Shown: one piece after another, positions 36,791 through 51,100 of the stretch
Layout: every line of letters starts with the position of its first letter
Position numbering within the stretch: position 1 is the first letter of the stretch
Assembly (NCBI RefSeq): GCF_040581485.1
Contig: NC_090129.1
Span: 23,690,764-23,754,763, forward strand
DNA: 64,000 bases
Reading direction: 5' to 3'
DNA from: Linepithema humile
Lineage: Eukaryota; Arthropoda; Insecta; Hymenoptera; Formicidae
Made by a program: the position numbers and the translations under genes
The notes under the pieces: generated by a model
What the model saw: the letters and a program-made list of their open reading frames with translations, nothing else
Told to the model about the DNA's origin: nothing
Database searches by the model: none

Positions 36791-39700
36791 GAGCTCGAAT
36801 TTCAATATTCTGTTATAAAAATGTGAAAACTAATTGATACAATCACATGTGTAATAAAATGCAAACTGAAAGTTCCGTAGTTTTCTCCCGTATGTCTTAC
36901 CGTATTATCGTCTCAGGTCTTGCGATGATTATGCGTTTTGAAATGATAGACCGGCGGCTATGCGATAAATCATTGTGAAATTGTGATAGCAGCGACTTGC
37001 ACATACACTCGTTACATCTCGAGTGTCTTATTAAACAACATTAGCCGCAGCGGTGCACTCGATACGCCGGGCCACACCTTTCGCACGGTTTCACAGTCTG
37101 ACCTCCCGATCTAATCGGGAAAGTGTGCAAGCGATCCTCTGGCAGATCTTACGGGTAATTTGAAAACCGTTCTCTCTCTCTCTCACTCTCTCCGAGCCGC
37201 GTTGCGCCGAGACGTAGATCTCGAAGCTCGGCGATAGGATCGAGCTTGGACGTCGAGTTAAACGCCGAGAAAACGGTACCATCGATTCGCGCGCAAAAGG
37301 TGAGATCAACGAGCGCCGATATTTCATAACCGACTTAGCCTCGGCCTCGTCGGTTTCCATTACGCAGGAGGTTTAAGGTCGTTCGATCGTCGATTTATCG
37401 TCTAATCCATGATGCACGATCGCGAAATCGACGTCAATCTTCGCGTCGAGTCGATCTGATCTGCGACTGCGATTTCGCAATATGAAGAAAACTCGCGTCA
37501 ATTTCGCAGTGGAAACCCTTAATTTCCTGACCTTTTATCTTCGAGCGAGTATATTTGAATGCTTGCGACATCAAGTGACATTTTAGTTTTCTCTGCGAGA
37601 AGATTTTTGTCGCAGCTTAAAGAGGTTTGCATTGTTATATCTTCTTTGTGTTTTTACGCTCGTAACAATTTATTACCTACTTGTTTATGAGATTCTAAAA
37701 TTCTTTATATCAATGACACACATCTCTTTCTGGTATTCATAAATTTGTAATGATTTGCAAAGAAAAGAAAATTAGAAAAGAACGTCGCGTCTTTCCATTT
37801 TTTGATCCGAGAATCGTCAATAAAGATGGAGATAGAGCGAACGCAAGCCCCTTCTTAAAATAATGCGTGGTTGCGTCCCGTCCTCTCTCTAGACGCAAGC
37901 CTCTAATTTCCAGAGCGATCATTCGGCATATATCGAGTCTCTTGCGTTCATTAAGAATTCACCAAGAGGTACGGATTAAGGACCCTCCTGGACGCAAACA
38001 CCTGGCATCTCTTCGCGAGATGGAACTCGAATCGCTCGGCGAAGGAACGCGGAGGAAAGGTTGAAGGAAATCTCGAGTAATCACGGAGCGAAGATGAAAG
38101 GCATGTGAACGAGAAAAAGGAAATGGAATTGACGAGAAAGAGAGCAATGCTTCGTCTTCGTAATCGAAAAGATCGGACTTATTAACCGACGTATTTTCTG
38201 CTCACATTACTTCGATGAAATTGCTGAACTCAACCAATTATCATAGGAGGGATCAAAAGTTGCAATTTGTAATTAAAATATTTTGAATAATTACTTTATG
38301 TCGAAACTAACAAAGTTTCGCTGACAACTTTAAGACGAATACAATTCAATATCAAGAAAGGAGTTATCATCTGCGAAGCCGTGTACTTTAATCTTATTTC
38401 GCATCTTAACGATGTAGATTTCTTCCAAGAAAACCGCAGTTGATTTTAGTATTTAATTAAATAATTTATTGATGCTGCTATCGGCCGCTATATCGGCAAA
38501 CTGGATTTTTATTACTCGCAGTTATGCAAATATACACATAAGTAATTGTTTCCCGAGATCTTCGGGTATCTCGAAGTATGCCTCTCACGAGCGCCGTAAG
38601 CGGAAAGATGATCGCGCGATGCGTGATGCTCGCTAATTATAATGCGACGTATTTTTAGATAAGATTAAAGAGCTATAAAGAGAGCAGTGGGATATCGATT
38701 ACTCACTGTTTATCGATAATCCCGATTGATTAAGGGGACTGCTGCGTGCGAACATCTGGAACACCGTCGCAAGAAGAGGAGGGGATTTGTGAGAGGAGAG
38801 GGGAGACGAGTAAGAAGTTGCAGGATGAGGCAGAAAATGAAGGTCACGTAAGAGGGACAGTTGATCGTCCTTTATGTAGATGAAAGAAAACGATAAGATA
38901 GAGCGCAAATGCATGCATGCGAGAGAAAGAATGAGAGAAACACCTCCTACCGGAACGAAAAAGTCCTCCGAGTAATTGCGCCGCGTCTCGCTGGCCGGCC
39001 GGTACCCATAGGCGGTTGCGCGCGAGGAATGCATCCTGTACCGCATCAGAAACGAAGAGTTGCACGCGTTCTCGGCGTCGCATCGCCCGGAGGATGTGTC
39101 TCTCGAAGACATTGAACACGATCGAAGAGATAGCGCGCACCGATCTTCTCGCGCCCTTCGCGAGATCCGTATTGATGGCGCCTATTAGAGCGGAAATTAC
39201 GCTTCGAGATAAATTAATGTTGCATACGCAGATGTATTGCGCCGGCGGCGTATATCAGTAGGATTTCCGATTTGGAAGGAGTTTTCGCAAAGACTGTTGA
39301 AGAGTGAAACGAGAAGTTTGCAGCAAGTTTTTTATTTTATCAGTTTTTTGACAACTGAATTTCCAATTTCTCTGAAAGAAATTTTCGAGCGCGTAGTTGA
39401 ACTAAATCTGCGAATTTCGCGAGCAATAATTATAAATTGTTTTTTTTTTGTAAGAAATCTAATTTTAGTGGTTTTTGTTCGTCATATAAATACGACGTCG
39501 AAAGGATCGAGACGTGCGCTCGACGACTGCTTGATCTAGCGCGGTAATCACGCAGATCGTCGGAAGATAACACGTGTTTACAAAGGTATGCTGCGCATAG
39601 GTGCTGCTGAAGAAGGGGTCTGTGGGAAAAACTTGATCCCACTTCCGTCGTTCGTAGCCCTTAATAAAATGAACGTAAGCACCGCCGCCTTTTCTTATAT

Positions 39701-41212
39701 TCGTTCTATCATTTATTTCTTTTGCTACACGCCGTATCTCGCGTCCAGACTTTCGTGCCGTCACGCCGACTTCGATTATCTATCGGTCAATTAATAATAT
39801 CCGGAATCTCTGCACGCTCGCCGAAAGAATTAAAGCGTGCCGCTTTCGATTCGATTCATTTTATCGTAATAATGCAGAGTCGAAAGAATTGTGCAATACG
39901 TTCCGCATAAATCACAATCATTTCTTTACGCCAATCACAATGATTTAATGTAAAAATCTCTCAGGATTCTACCAAAATAACATATACTTGAAGCTAAATA
40001 AAAAATAATAATTTTTTTATTATTTTTGCTTATTCTTCGCTGAAGCTTGTTTCGTACTCAATCAATATTTAATCATTTAATCAATAATCTTTTTTTATTT
40101 TCTACTTCATGTTCTGACAAAATACTATCATTATGATTGCGTTTTTGTGACATGCTCCGAGTCTCCAATTATTTTTTGTGCAATCCTTTTATATATTACA
40201 CGACGCATTTCTTTGAGCACAGAATATTTCTCGCTGTCGTCCAGCGCGAGGGGGTTAATTATAGTCCGCAGGACAATAATAACCGGGAGGATGCGTTTTT
40301 TATTCGTCATGTGCATGCGTCTCGCCTGCCAGAAACCTTACGATCAAGCTTTCAAACCGCTACCTACTACAATGCAATTGCACGATTGGACGAGGGAGGA
40401 TGTTCGCGGTTACGTCGAGTCGCAGAAAATACGCAACATGTATAAGGCACAATGCTCCTCGTTAATGATCGCCGCAGCACAGATTGCGAGAGCTTTGATC
40501 GCTGTTCGGTCTCTATTACAGATCATGCGTGAAGTAATTTACAATGACGGCTTTTGCACGGACATTGATTGTAACGAGAAAGAAAGACAGGTGGAAAAAA
40601 GGCCACCTGAGGCCAACTGCAATATAGTTTGCCCGACTTCCAACTATAATATCAGTGATTTTCAATCAACACTTTGTAGAGAAACGTGTTTCACAAGAGT
40701 GGCAGTCTGCAGAATTTTTATTGCAGAGCAGACTTTTATAAATATTGCGGTTTTTCAGATTACGAAACGGCAAATTTATCTACAATTTTGATTATTTTAT
40801 CAAAAGAAATTTTAATACAATATATTTTAATATAATGTATATATATTTCTTGCCACTTATTGTTGGATGTATTTCGTCATTTAAAAACGTTGAAATCAAT
40901 TTTAGATAAATGTTTCTATTATTTACTGCTAAGGAAATAATATTCGCGATACATTTATGCACGTCAATCGGGGCGAGGCGCTATTTACATTTCTTATACA
41001 CGTGTATACCGTGTAAAAAAAAAGAAAGCAAAGCGATAGTGTTACTCGTTGAGTCCGCTGGTGATCCCACCTGTCATCGTCGCACCTGTCTCTCGGGACC
41101 ACTTAGTGGTAACGTTAATGACCTTTCACGGGCTGGTGAACTTACGACATGTGAGTGTGAGAGCACGAATTTAGTCACTGTTTTGTGTGCCACATAATTC
41201 TTTGCATTGTCG

Positions 41213-41230
41213 AGACACAATATTGTGTCT
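41213..41230. promoter_or_regulatory. Perfect 18-bp palindrome
   Basis: AGACACAATATTGTGTCT is self-complementary with no mismatch. It lies about 700 bp upstream of the first visible exon of the plus-strand gene and resembles a dimeric transcription-factor site. Function is unknown. Confidence 0.3.
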
Positions 41231-41936
41231 ACCGGACACCTTTCTTTTAACATATGTGTGTAAATCAAAGAATGAATTGGACAACACGTAATTTGGCAAT
41301 TTAATATTGATTTTTACAACTTGTGTCATATTTATTAATATTTTATAATATCTTATGTTAATACTTTATAGAATGTAATTGTTTATTTTCCAAAAATATT
41401 GAAATAATCGAAATTGCGATATGTAAGATAAATGTACTATTTAAATTTTTAGTCATACTAAAATATATGTAACAAAGTCTACACCGTCTAACTGTCAACA
41501 ACATGATTTGAAATAATTGCGATGAACTGCATGCAACTGTAGTTACGGGTGGTGCATTTGCTCAAGCGCTCACTACAAAACTCATTATGAACTTGTACTT
41601 CCGGTTTGAAGGTCGTCTACGGTACAAAATTAATCGGGGAATCCGTTATAATCCGGTGTTAAGATTTCCACGATTTTTCATCATTTATGACAATTGGTTA
41701 TATTTTATTTGCTTATTAATTGTCTGTTTACCTTTTGCTTTGATAATTATTTTAAAATAATTATTTTTTAAGTTATAATTTGTGTATTTATTATTATTAT
41801 AATTAAATGACAAACTCACTTAAAATTTGTTCCAAATTTAGTTTCAATGAATTAATTATTTCATCAAAATGTTTGCTTTAATATTAGAATTTCAGTATGT
41901 TCAACATTTTCTAATAGAGACACTTTTTCTTTTCAG

Positions 41937-42174
41937 GTGAAATGAGCGTAGTCTTGCGAGATTACATTCCCAATTCCGAATCTAAAACCACGGGGGGTTG
42001 TTACTTTCCTGCAGAATATCAGGGCGAATTCGTGATGCAGGTGAGCGGAATGGGCGCCGGAGGTATAATGTACGAGCCCATTCAGTATTCCACCATTAAC
42101 ATCACCTTTAACTCGATACCGGTGTGGGGCTACTGCCACGAGAGGAAAGGCGATAACGTGCTGCTAATGGACAG
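41937..42174 (+). CDS. Exon: module A1, first half
   Basis: This exon encodes about 78 residues with GGCYFPAEYQGEFVMQ (Cys-x-Phe-Pro, then Gly-Glu-Phe), a Gly/Met-rich loop and VWGYCHERK. It ends with AG of an Arg codon before GTCAGT; the first base of exon 48770 completes the codon. The pattern matches the opening module of the family and suggests mature protein, not leader sequence. Confidence 0.85.
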
Positions 42175-45100
42175 GTCAGTTAACCCGACAAATCGTGCAC
42201 ATTTCCTATATCGAAGAACGCGTCAGTTCCACTTAGGTTAGCAGGTACTATTAACTAAAAAATTCGCACCTGCGAGAGCGATTTTTGCGCTACAGGATTT
42301 TGTCGTTAAATATAAAAATCAACGTAATAAAAATTTATTTCTCGAATTGATTCTTTTTGGAGAAAAATTTATTTAACAGAAACTTAGAAGCGGAGAATTA
42401 AACTTTTAAAGTTAATTTAAGAATTTTGGAAAAAATTTAAAATTATTTAACGATTTTTTTCTCGCAATTTGCGATAAATGCAAATTCTGTTTTGCCTTTA
42501 ACATCAGTTTTTAATATCTTATAAATTTGCACATTATTATTATTTTTCTTTTGACTAGTAGAACTTTACTCTTATATTTCGTTCTATGCATGCAGCAGAA
42601 TTGAATTATCGCGTTTGGAGGCGATACTTTCTTATCAACAAAGATCTTCAAGCTAAGGCGTTAAAGTCTTAAAAAGCCGCGAACGGTCGTCGCGAAAGTT
42701 TACAGACGCATAAAAGTCCGAAAGCGCGGCGCCGTAAGTATCGAAGTTCTGATTTACTGACAATAAGATAAAACGGAGTTGGCCGGAATTCCGTTCGGTA
42801 GACGACGGCACCGGAGCTAGGAGTAACGGTGTACATTGTGTATTCACAGAACGATGCACTTGTAACTAGGATGTCGTATTTGCGACGCTTGTCGCATATG
42901 TAAATGCCGTTAAACGGGCTACTGCGTGAGATAATGTTGGAAGAAACAACGAACGATGTTTATCTATTGCACGCGTCTCTAATGATGTTAAATCTCTCAA
43001 AATCTTCTTACATTTTTGTTAACGTCGAGATGCTCTAATGTACAATGCATTTCGAAGAAATGTATTTGTGGCTCTCGTGTAATATTCAGGAAAACATAAA
43101 TTTACATAGCAATATATTTTTTTCTAAATATAACGTATCTCAATTCTTGAAATTTTTTAAAAGAACTTTTATGAAAGATTAAATTACAGATTTTTTGGAT
43201 TTTATTTTAGTAGAACTTTAATTCGAAGTTTAATTGTGGGCAGTTTTATAAAACAAAAATTGACGAACGATGAAGATTTTCAATTCAATTTGTGCTATTA
43301 TTCAAAATCGGAGCTTTGTACTTAATCGAGCGAAAGTACGCGACTTTTACTTTCTATATAAGTTACTGCGAGTCTAGACAGGGGAATGTCGGCGGATGAT
43401 TCGAGCGCAGGAAGGAGCGATCTCTTTCCTACCAAGGAGGCAGAATTCGACGACGAAAACGACGGGAGGGATATTGTCGTCGCGGGAAATGGAAAGGGTG
43501 TGAAGGGGTTAAGGTTAAATTAGCTCGCCGATATGTCTCCGGGGATGCCGCGACGTCTGCGACTCGTCTGGAACGAAAATAACTGACTCTCTAGACTCGC
43601 GTCGCGCGCGCATCGCGAACCTGAAGTTAATTCCAGAAAGAGGACGAGAGCCGTAAAACGAAATGGCGAAACGCCAGGTCCTCCCCGCACCCCAAATCGA
43701 TGCTCTCAGCGTCGTCCTCTTTCCTCGTTTCTGTTATATTACCGTGGAGTTAAATGCGGATCAAGTGAGTTCTATTTAAAACATTGCGGCCATTGTTTTG
43801 AAGAATTAAAAAATCGTATTAATTTATAAATGCTGGAAACAAGATCTTGGTGTGTTTCTACATATTTTAGAATCGGAAAATTGTCTTGCCATTTCGCTAC
43901 TCAAACGATTTGATTTCGCAGAGTTTCAAACGTTGCATCTCAGGGATCCAAAGTTCGAGATCCTCGTCGCGCCAATCGATAGCTCTTCGACGCATCTGAA
44001 CATTCACGAAGCCATGTGGGTGTTGTCCGGTCAAGTATGCATAAATTGGCATACACGTGAGAGCCCACCCTTCTCTCTTCTTGTTGTTTCTCTTCTTCTC
44101 TAGACACGACCATATACTTCGCGATTCATGTTGAATCGTTAACGAGCTACTGCGCTATGAATATTCCGAGAAATCATATCTTCGATCCTCTTCGCGTTTA
44201 CGATCTGGGAAAGCTTTTTTCAGATAACAATCCGAAATATTATATTTTTTCTTTTGTTTATTATTGCATAATTAATTTTAAAAAGTTATTCTTTCAGAAG
44301 CAGAAGAGATATTTTTCTTAACATAGAAATACTTTGCAAAATTAATCATTTTTGTTTTTGTCTTTTAGGATTAATAAAATTAAACAGAAAAAGGAATAAC
44401 TTTTTTATTGCGGTATTTTGCTTTAATCATTTAGTATTCGTATTGGTCTTGACATAATCGTGATGTGTCACGTGACGTGAATCGTGATAAATGTTAATTG
44501 CAAATTCGATTTTTTGTTTCTTGCATCACTGGCTAGACCACTAATTCACCTTTGACATATCGCGCAATCTTCTCCGGAGGGTTTATCGTACCGAACACGT
44601 AGATATAAACGCGTAATAAACTTTGAATAGTATGTAAATGACCGCGATCGATATGACATACATATCATGCGGAGCGACTCGCTGTTAATTGCTCGAGATT
44701 TGATCGCGGCTTAATTGCTACGCCTTTTTCCCTTCTCCTCGTCGCGCTTTATCGATCGTATCTCCCTCGATTTCCACGTCAGGCCGCTCGTTGGTACGCT
44801 TTACTTAAACGACAGCGACGTTTATGTGTGTCCCACGAGAATAGCCCGCGGCTATTAGCAATAATCGCGGTGCGTAATAATTCGCTGGGACGACAAGCGC
44901 AATACGTGTAAAAGCCGTGTGTGTAGAAATCGCGCAAATTGCCTCTCCAGATCGCCCGCAATGATTTCACAGAATGATCGCTATATTCCGCCGCGAGGAT
45001 TTCTCACAAAGGGAAGAGCGCCGGCAAATACGGCGAGTATTTGGTTCATTTAATTCATCTGCACATTTGCGAGAGTGGTAAAACACAACTGGGCGTATTT

Positions 45101-48100
45101 AATTTCATCGCTATTAACATTTAATATACGTATCACGATTATTAATGATACTTGTATTTTAAACACGGTTTCTAAAGTCATCTCTGTGATTTTAAGACCG
45201 CAAATCCCATGTGCGTCTGTAAATATGTGTAAGCTGTTGCGAGCTAAAACAAGATAACTCTAAAAAGTTATTAATTTTGCTATGTATTTTCAACGTTATA
45301 AAAATACCTTTTCCATTTCTCAAAAGAAGTAATTTTCTTCGAAAATGTTTTAATGATCGATTAGAAAATGGCGCCGTTGAGCGCGGACGTTCGCTCGTGA
45401 AGCGTGCGGTACAGCGCACGCTTATGCGTTATTTCATAGCATAACAGTCGCTAGGCGACTGAAAAACGGCATCGGAAGAGAATATATCGCCGGGGATGCA
45501 AGCTCGCTGAACGGACCCCACCTCCAGCGATCGGATAGAACAGAGAGCCTGTCTCGCTCTCCGCGTTGCATACCATCTTCTACCATTAATCTCCGTGAAG
45601 ACGGAGGAGTGACTAGCCGAAGGTGGTGTGCGGTTGCCTCTCCTCCAGTTTCCACGTATCCTACACCTTCGTGTTCTCTAAGCTCGTTGACGACGCGACG
45701 GACAACGCTCCTCCAACGTCGAGAACGGTGTATTGTCGCGAATTCTTCGAGCTGGCCCCCGCGCATGCTCATTTGTCACTTTAATTGTGAGGGCCCGGAT
45801 TCCGACACCGTTGACAATTGAAGCGGTCATTAGTTAAAGCCACACACGCTGAGGTGCAGTTACTCACAGAAGGAAAAAAAAAAGTAGGATAAACTGCCCA
45901 CAAGAAATGCCTTTTTTTTTTGCTAACTCCGATATTTATCCTCTATTTGTTATAAAAGGATATTAAATGTTTCTTTATAGGATATTAAATGTTTCTTTAT
46001 GGCAAATTGCTATTTTGGAATTGGAATTGCGTTTTATATTGCGCGTGGGAGATCCGGTCCTACAATGTGTGCGCAGCTATGCAAATTTGGCTCGAGTGCA
46101 ATAGGCAATTTATGGATTATCGATGAGATACCAGTCGGATGGTAATGAATCTCTGAGTAAACGCAATTCCGATCGTAATTTGGAAGGTAGAATAATGCAA
46201 AATGAAATAGCGCGTGTTACGGGCGATTGCGAAATAAAAACGTCTCTGAAATAAATAATAAACGACGGAGACATTACCCATCTGCGTGTTGTGTCTTCCG
46301 CTTTCGTGTCTGAAATTCTTTTCACGAACAGCACGGATTGACAGCTGCACTTGCCTGCAATTTAAATTGCATTTCGGATTATGTAAATTCTATTGCATTG
46401 GTTGCGTCACGAAACACAAAAACCGATAGCGCGTTAATTAATTGCGTTCCGTAAGTTGTTTATAGCGGAACAACTCAGTGTAACTTATTATCTTGATAAG
46501 CTATCGCCCGATTTAGTAGAATACACACAACACAGTATATTATTGCAAGAAGAAATATTGTAGTGAAAGATAAGAAAATATTCTGATCGCAAGATATGAA
46601 AGTTAATAGAAAAGGAAGTAAATTTCACCAGAAATTGAATTTCTATCTGTATCAACTTAACGCATTTTAGAAAGCAAGGTATAATAATGGCTCAATATTT
46701 TAATTTCACTTAAAATTGTAGAAAAATGTTTCAATTTTGTAAGTTTGCATATTCATTCTCCGATTCACTTTACCATTTTGAGAAAAAATAATTGGTCGGA
46801 AGATAAGTACGTCTGATTTTCTAATTCAACGATTCTGATGCAATTCGTGGCTGTGTGTGGCTGCGCCGGCAACGAGAAACTCGGAGATATGACATCATTA
46901 GGACGTGCACCGCGGCTGAATACTCCGAATTCAGCCGAGAGCGCTCGCACGATCGCGCGATACGGACAAAACCTATCGTATAACATTCCAGCTGGCGAAT
47001 ATATCTGGAGGGTTCCCAAGCTTGTTGCTCTCTTAAAGCCGTTTACACGGGCGGTTCCTGGGACCCCTATATATGGCGGGGACCGGTGCGACCACGCGAC
47101 CACGGTAAGAGCGCGGGCCCACACGCTCGTTTCTCACGGGTTGCATAATATCGGCGCGATAGGTATTGCCTCGCAGTTACAATTATACGCGCGCAGGTAT
47201 GCAGTGACGTCGTAAACTCACATCCGCGTACTTACGTCCGTCGAGAGAGCTGTATTTCGACTCACATCTCGATGTCATTGCGCTATTCTGTGTTCACTGT
47301 GTCGGAAAATTGGTTGAAATACTTCTAACGTTATTACGCTAATTCGTGGACGTGATCTTACATGCTTTTGCGTAAGGATACAAAAGAAAATTGCGTCTGC
47401 GTTGGAAAAAAAATTTAATAGGAGATAGAACACTTTGCTTATGCAAGAATAATTTTATATCAATTTATACGTCTTTATGTTATCGAAATTCATAGGCTCC
47501 TAATATATTCTTATTATTTAATTATTAATTTACGTGTAAAACCGAGCTGGATAATATTCCTCGGCGCCGTAACCCTTTATAATGCAAATATAACGTGCCT
47601 TTGGATGCACGTTATGCAGTTACCCTAATAGCTCGCAATTATTTAAATAACATCTTTACCGTGACGGCGTTTTCGTTGCGCGAACACACGGTGCACACAC
47701 CACCGGGATACCGTCGGACAAATGACTCCTCCGCAATCACTGTCATTTTCGTAATCGTGTGTGAAAAGCGAGTAGATAGCGCGCCGTGATAGCGCGATAG
47801 CAAAACGTGCCGCCCTGTACATACCGGTTCCCATTATCTTGCACAAATGCTACACGTTTCCACAAAATGGATTTTCCCAGATGTTCACGGCGCGAACCAA
47901 CATTTATCCGCTTGTTCTATTTTACTTTGTTTGCTCTTCTTTATCTTAGCCTGCTTTTAAACCGTCTTTAAAAGCCAATACCTCCAGCCAAGACAAACCT
48001 TGACGATGTACGCGGTGTCTCGAAGCGATCTCTTTAATTGTAGATGCTTCGAGGAACGTAAAATTGACTAGCAAACAATTTGGCGGATCATTATTTTTAC

Positions 48101-51100
48101 ATATATTTAATTTTTACAATTTTCTCCAGCGAAATTCCTTCTATTTTTAATTCAGACGACTTCGAGGTAACGGGATGTCGCATGTTGCCACACCGAGTCG
48201 TTGGCATCGCAACAAGAAGAATCCTTGTTCTTTTTTTTTTCTTTTTACACTTGTCATTGTCAACTTCCTGTGCCGCGGTAAGCCGAGTGTTAATACACGA
48301 AAGGCTCGTCACGAAAGCACTAATACGTGCTCTAATCGAGACGCCATCGCGCTCCTATTATACAGCCATTAGTATTATTTTATGTCAGCATGTCTTTAAT
48401 TTGTGAGAAATTCATGAATCTCAAGGATAAGAAACATGGATATAAAGTATTTTAAAATAACTTTGATGACGAGTTTTTTAACGATCGATATTATTCTCAT
48501 GATGCTCGCGATTTGTGCAAACGACATCCTTTCATTGTTGTGAAAATTAAATAATTTGTGTTTTCACAGATTTGCGTATAGATTTTTAATTAGAAATAGA
48601 GATTAAAAATACAGCGTTATCAGATAAAAAGATTTCTTTTTTTTTTCAACAAGTGTTATCGTATTAAAAAAGTGGAACGTGGGAATCGAATATTATAATA
48701 CTATAACACACGGCATATAATTATACAGAATTATGTAAATGTAAATGTTATGGTATTTGCTTGTTGCAGATACGGCGAGAAAGACTGCGTACGGTGTATC
48801 CGGCTGCAGCAGAGGTCGCGAAACGTTATCGAGGTGTTCTCTCAAGCTCTCAACCAGTGTTACACACGCACGAAGCTCGCCTCGGAATCCTGCGCCAAAC
48901 TGGACACCGCCTCGATCTTATATCGTAAGTAGAAGTCGGATTTCTATCGATGATCATGTGTTCCCCCGAGGCGGAGACCGCGACCTTATGACGTACGTAC
49001 GGGCTAAACTTGAGACATACTTATGATAATCAATACGATCTATGAACGCGGAGCAATCTATCTCGATAATTGCCATTTCTCACACGGTTAAGCAAGCGAA
49101 ATTATTACTAATGCGAATTAATGCGATTTTTTGTATCTGTCGAGTGAACATTTTTCTCGGCTTGTCAAAGGAAATGTAGAGCAAACGTGGAAAAGTATGT
49201 GAATGCTCAACGAGAAGTACTTGATAATATTTTATCTGATGCAAATATTTTTTTTTCTTAATAAAAGCGTTCACCAAAAAATTTTGAAAGATGCATAATA
49301 ATAAAATAAAAATTCACAAGACAAGAAGAAATTGCGTGAAATTACACTTAATAGAAATATAAAATTTACCCCTGTCGAGCTGCCCCTCCTCCCACATTGC
49401 ACAAATAAAAAAACCAATAGCGCAAAATTATAAGCTATTTATGAGCTTTCATATTCCGCAAATTAAAATTTTTGAGCTCGTCACGCTGAGCATGAATTTA
49501 ATGTTTTTCGTAGGGGGGGGGGCTGAGTCGATATCGATTAAGGGTTGTTTGAGGACTAAGGGGGTGAGCTTAAAAATCGAAACTATATCAGTTCGAAAGC
49601 TCATAAATGGCTCTTAATTCCACCGTAAAGATTGATCCAATATTTTCATTTTTAAGCGGTGGGGGCCGATATCGACTCAGCCTCCCCACGAAAAACATTA
49701 AATTCATGCTCAACGTGACGAGCTCAAAAATTTTAATTTGCGGAATATGAAAACTCATAAATAGCTTATAATTTTGCGCTATTGGTTTTTTTATTTGTGC
49801 AAGGTGGAGGGGGGGCAGCTCGATAGGGGTATAAAATTCTTTTCTATTACTCTTTTTGTGGAGTTTTCTATAATTTTATTTTTATTACAAACGTTTATTT
49901 TTTTTTTTGTAAAACTGATGAAACATGAATCCGTTTTAATTGCACATACTTTTTTCTATTAAGGAACAGTATTTACGAAGCACGCGACGTGCCACGAGGA
50001 TAGCATGCGGCAAAGCGCACTCAGTTGGGACGAATTAATTACTCGCATTCTTACGGGCTATCGTGCACGGGTGTCCGTACTGGCGTACTCAAGGAATTCG
50101 CGTGCTTCCGGTTTATCGAGCAAACAATTTACGGCGCGACCTTCGCACACGGGGAAATAAGTTCGGCGCACTCCCTCGGTGAATTAGCAGTCCCCAATAA
50201 TTAGCGTTAATTGGTCGCGGACCCTCGCGGCCGGAGGAAGTGATGAAGCTTGCGCAACGACGCGGGGACAATGGGCGCGTACATACGTCGCGTGCAGACG
50301 CGTACGCACCGCAAATTTCTCACGCATGTATTAATTAAAATGCTCTTAAGAATGATTGGATATTTGCATAATCGTTTATATGTGCGAGAGGGCCGATAAA
50401 TCAGCGAGACGCGGTATTGTTGACTCTCAGCGTGATGCGCTAAAGATTGAAAATTGTACGAAGGCGGAAGCGAATTCGATACGCTCGATAAATTTCTTTC
50501 GTCTCGCTTACAAATGCAAGAGCACGTCGTCTGTTGACAAGAAAATTTTACGATAAAGCAAAAAGCACGAAGTAATTCTTTATTGTAACGTTTTATGCAT
50601 AAGTAAAATGTAGAATTTTCAAATAAAAACTGAACAATATTAATCTTATTGAAGACGAAAATAAATATGAATAAAATTTGATAAAATAGACTCACATCGA
50701 ATAAATGAAATAAAGTAAATTTTCTGTCCGTAAAGAATTTCTATGAACAACAGCAATCGAGAAATAATGAACTCGCTGTTTGATATTTTAAAACGCGTAA
50801 AGTTCGCACATTAACGGACGCATGCATTCGCGTGTATCATTAGTTCCTTAATGGAGATTGCTGATGAGCATCGATCCCATCCGGTGCATTATCACGCGCG
50901 TTCACCTGTGGCGGCTCCCAAGAAGTTGCACCTGTCGTCGGAACACAGATCGAGACGGCGGCTCGATTTCGTTCGTAATCCCGGTTTCACGCTTTGATCC
51001 GTGTCGCTGCACGCGAGAGGTTCCGCGGGAACCGAAAATGCGGGCCGGTGGTCCAGCGGAAGAACGTAATCGAACGTTCGTGCATGAAGTGTTTCAGCGA

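Larger units (their letters stand above)
23713..41936. other. Long non-coding stretch, probably upstream/first-intron sequence of the plus-strand gene
   Basis: No frame here resembles a known protein. AT-rich sequence alternates with GC-rich, CpG-containing islands near 24.9-25.3, 27.3-28.0, 28.8-29.0, 29.7-29.9, 31.3-31.8, 32.1-32.5, 35.6-36.1 and 37.0-37.5 kb. This is typical of insect regulatory regions around large introns. The next gene's first visible exon starts in phase 1 with no signal peptide, so at least one upstream exon is expected here or further left. Confidence 0.5.

Noticed and set aside
40147..40791. 214-codon plus-strand open frame
   Set aside because: It starts with GTG; the first ATG is at 40291. 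The sequence has no recognisable domain, there is no clear splice partner to 41937, and another frame overlaps. Treated as chance, though it is the longest frame in the non-coding region.
46838..47215. 125-codon plus-strand frame overlapped by 119 codons on the minus strand
   Set aside because: Intronic, in a GC-rich patch, with no match to the flanking exons' phases or to a known family.
50207..50695. 162-codon minus-strand frame
   Set aside because: Intronic. The first half is Phe/Ile-rich from AT-rich DNA, with no motif and an overlapping frame on the other strand.
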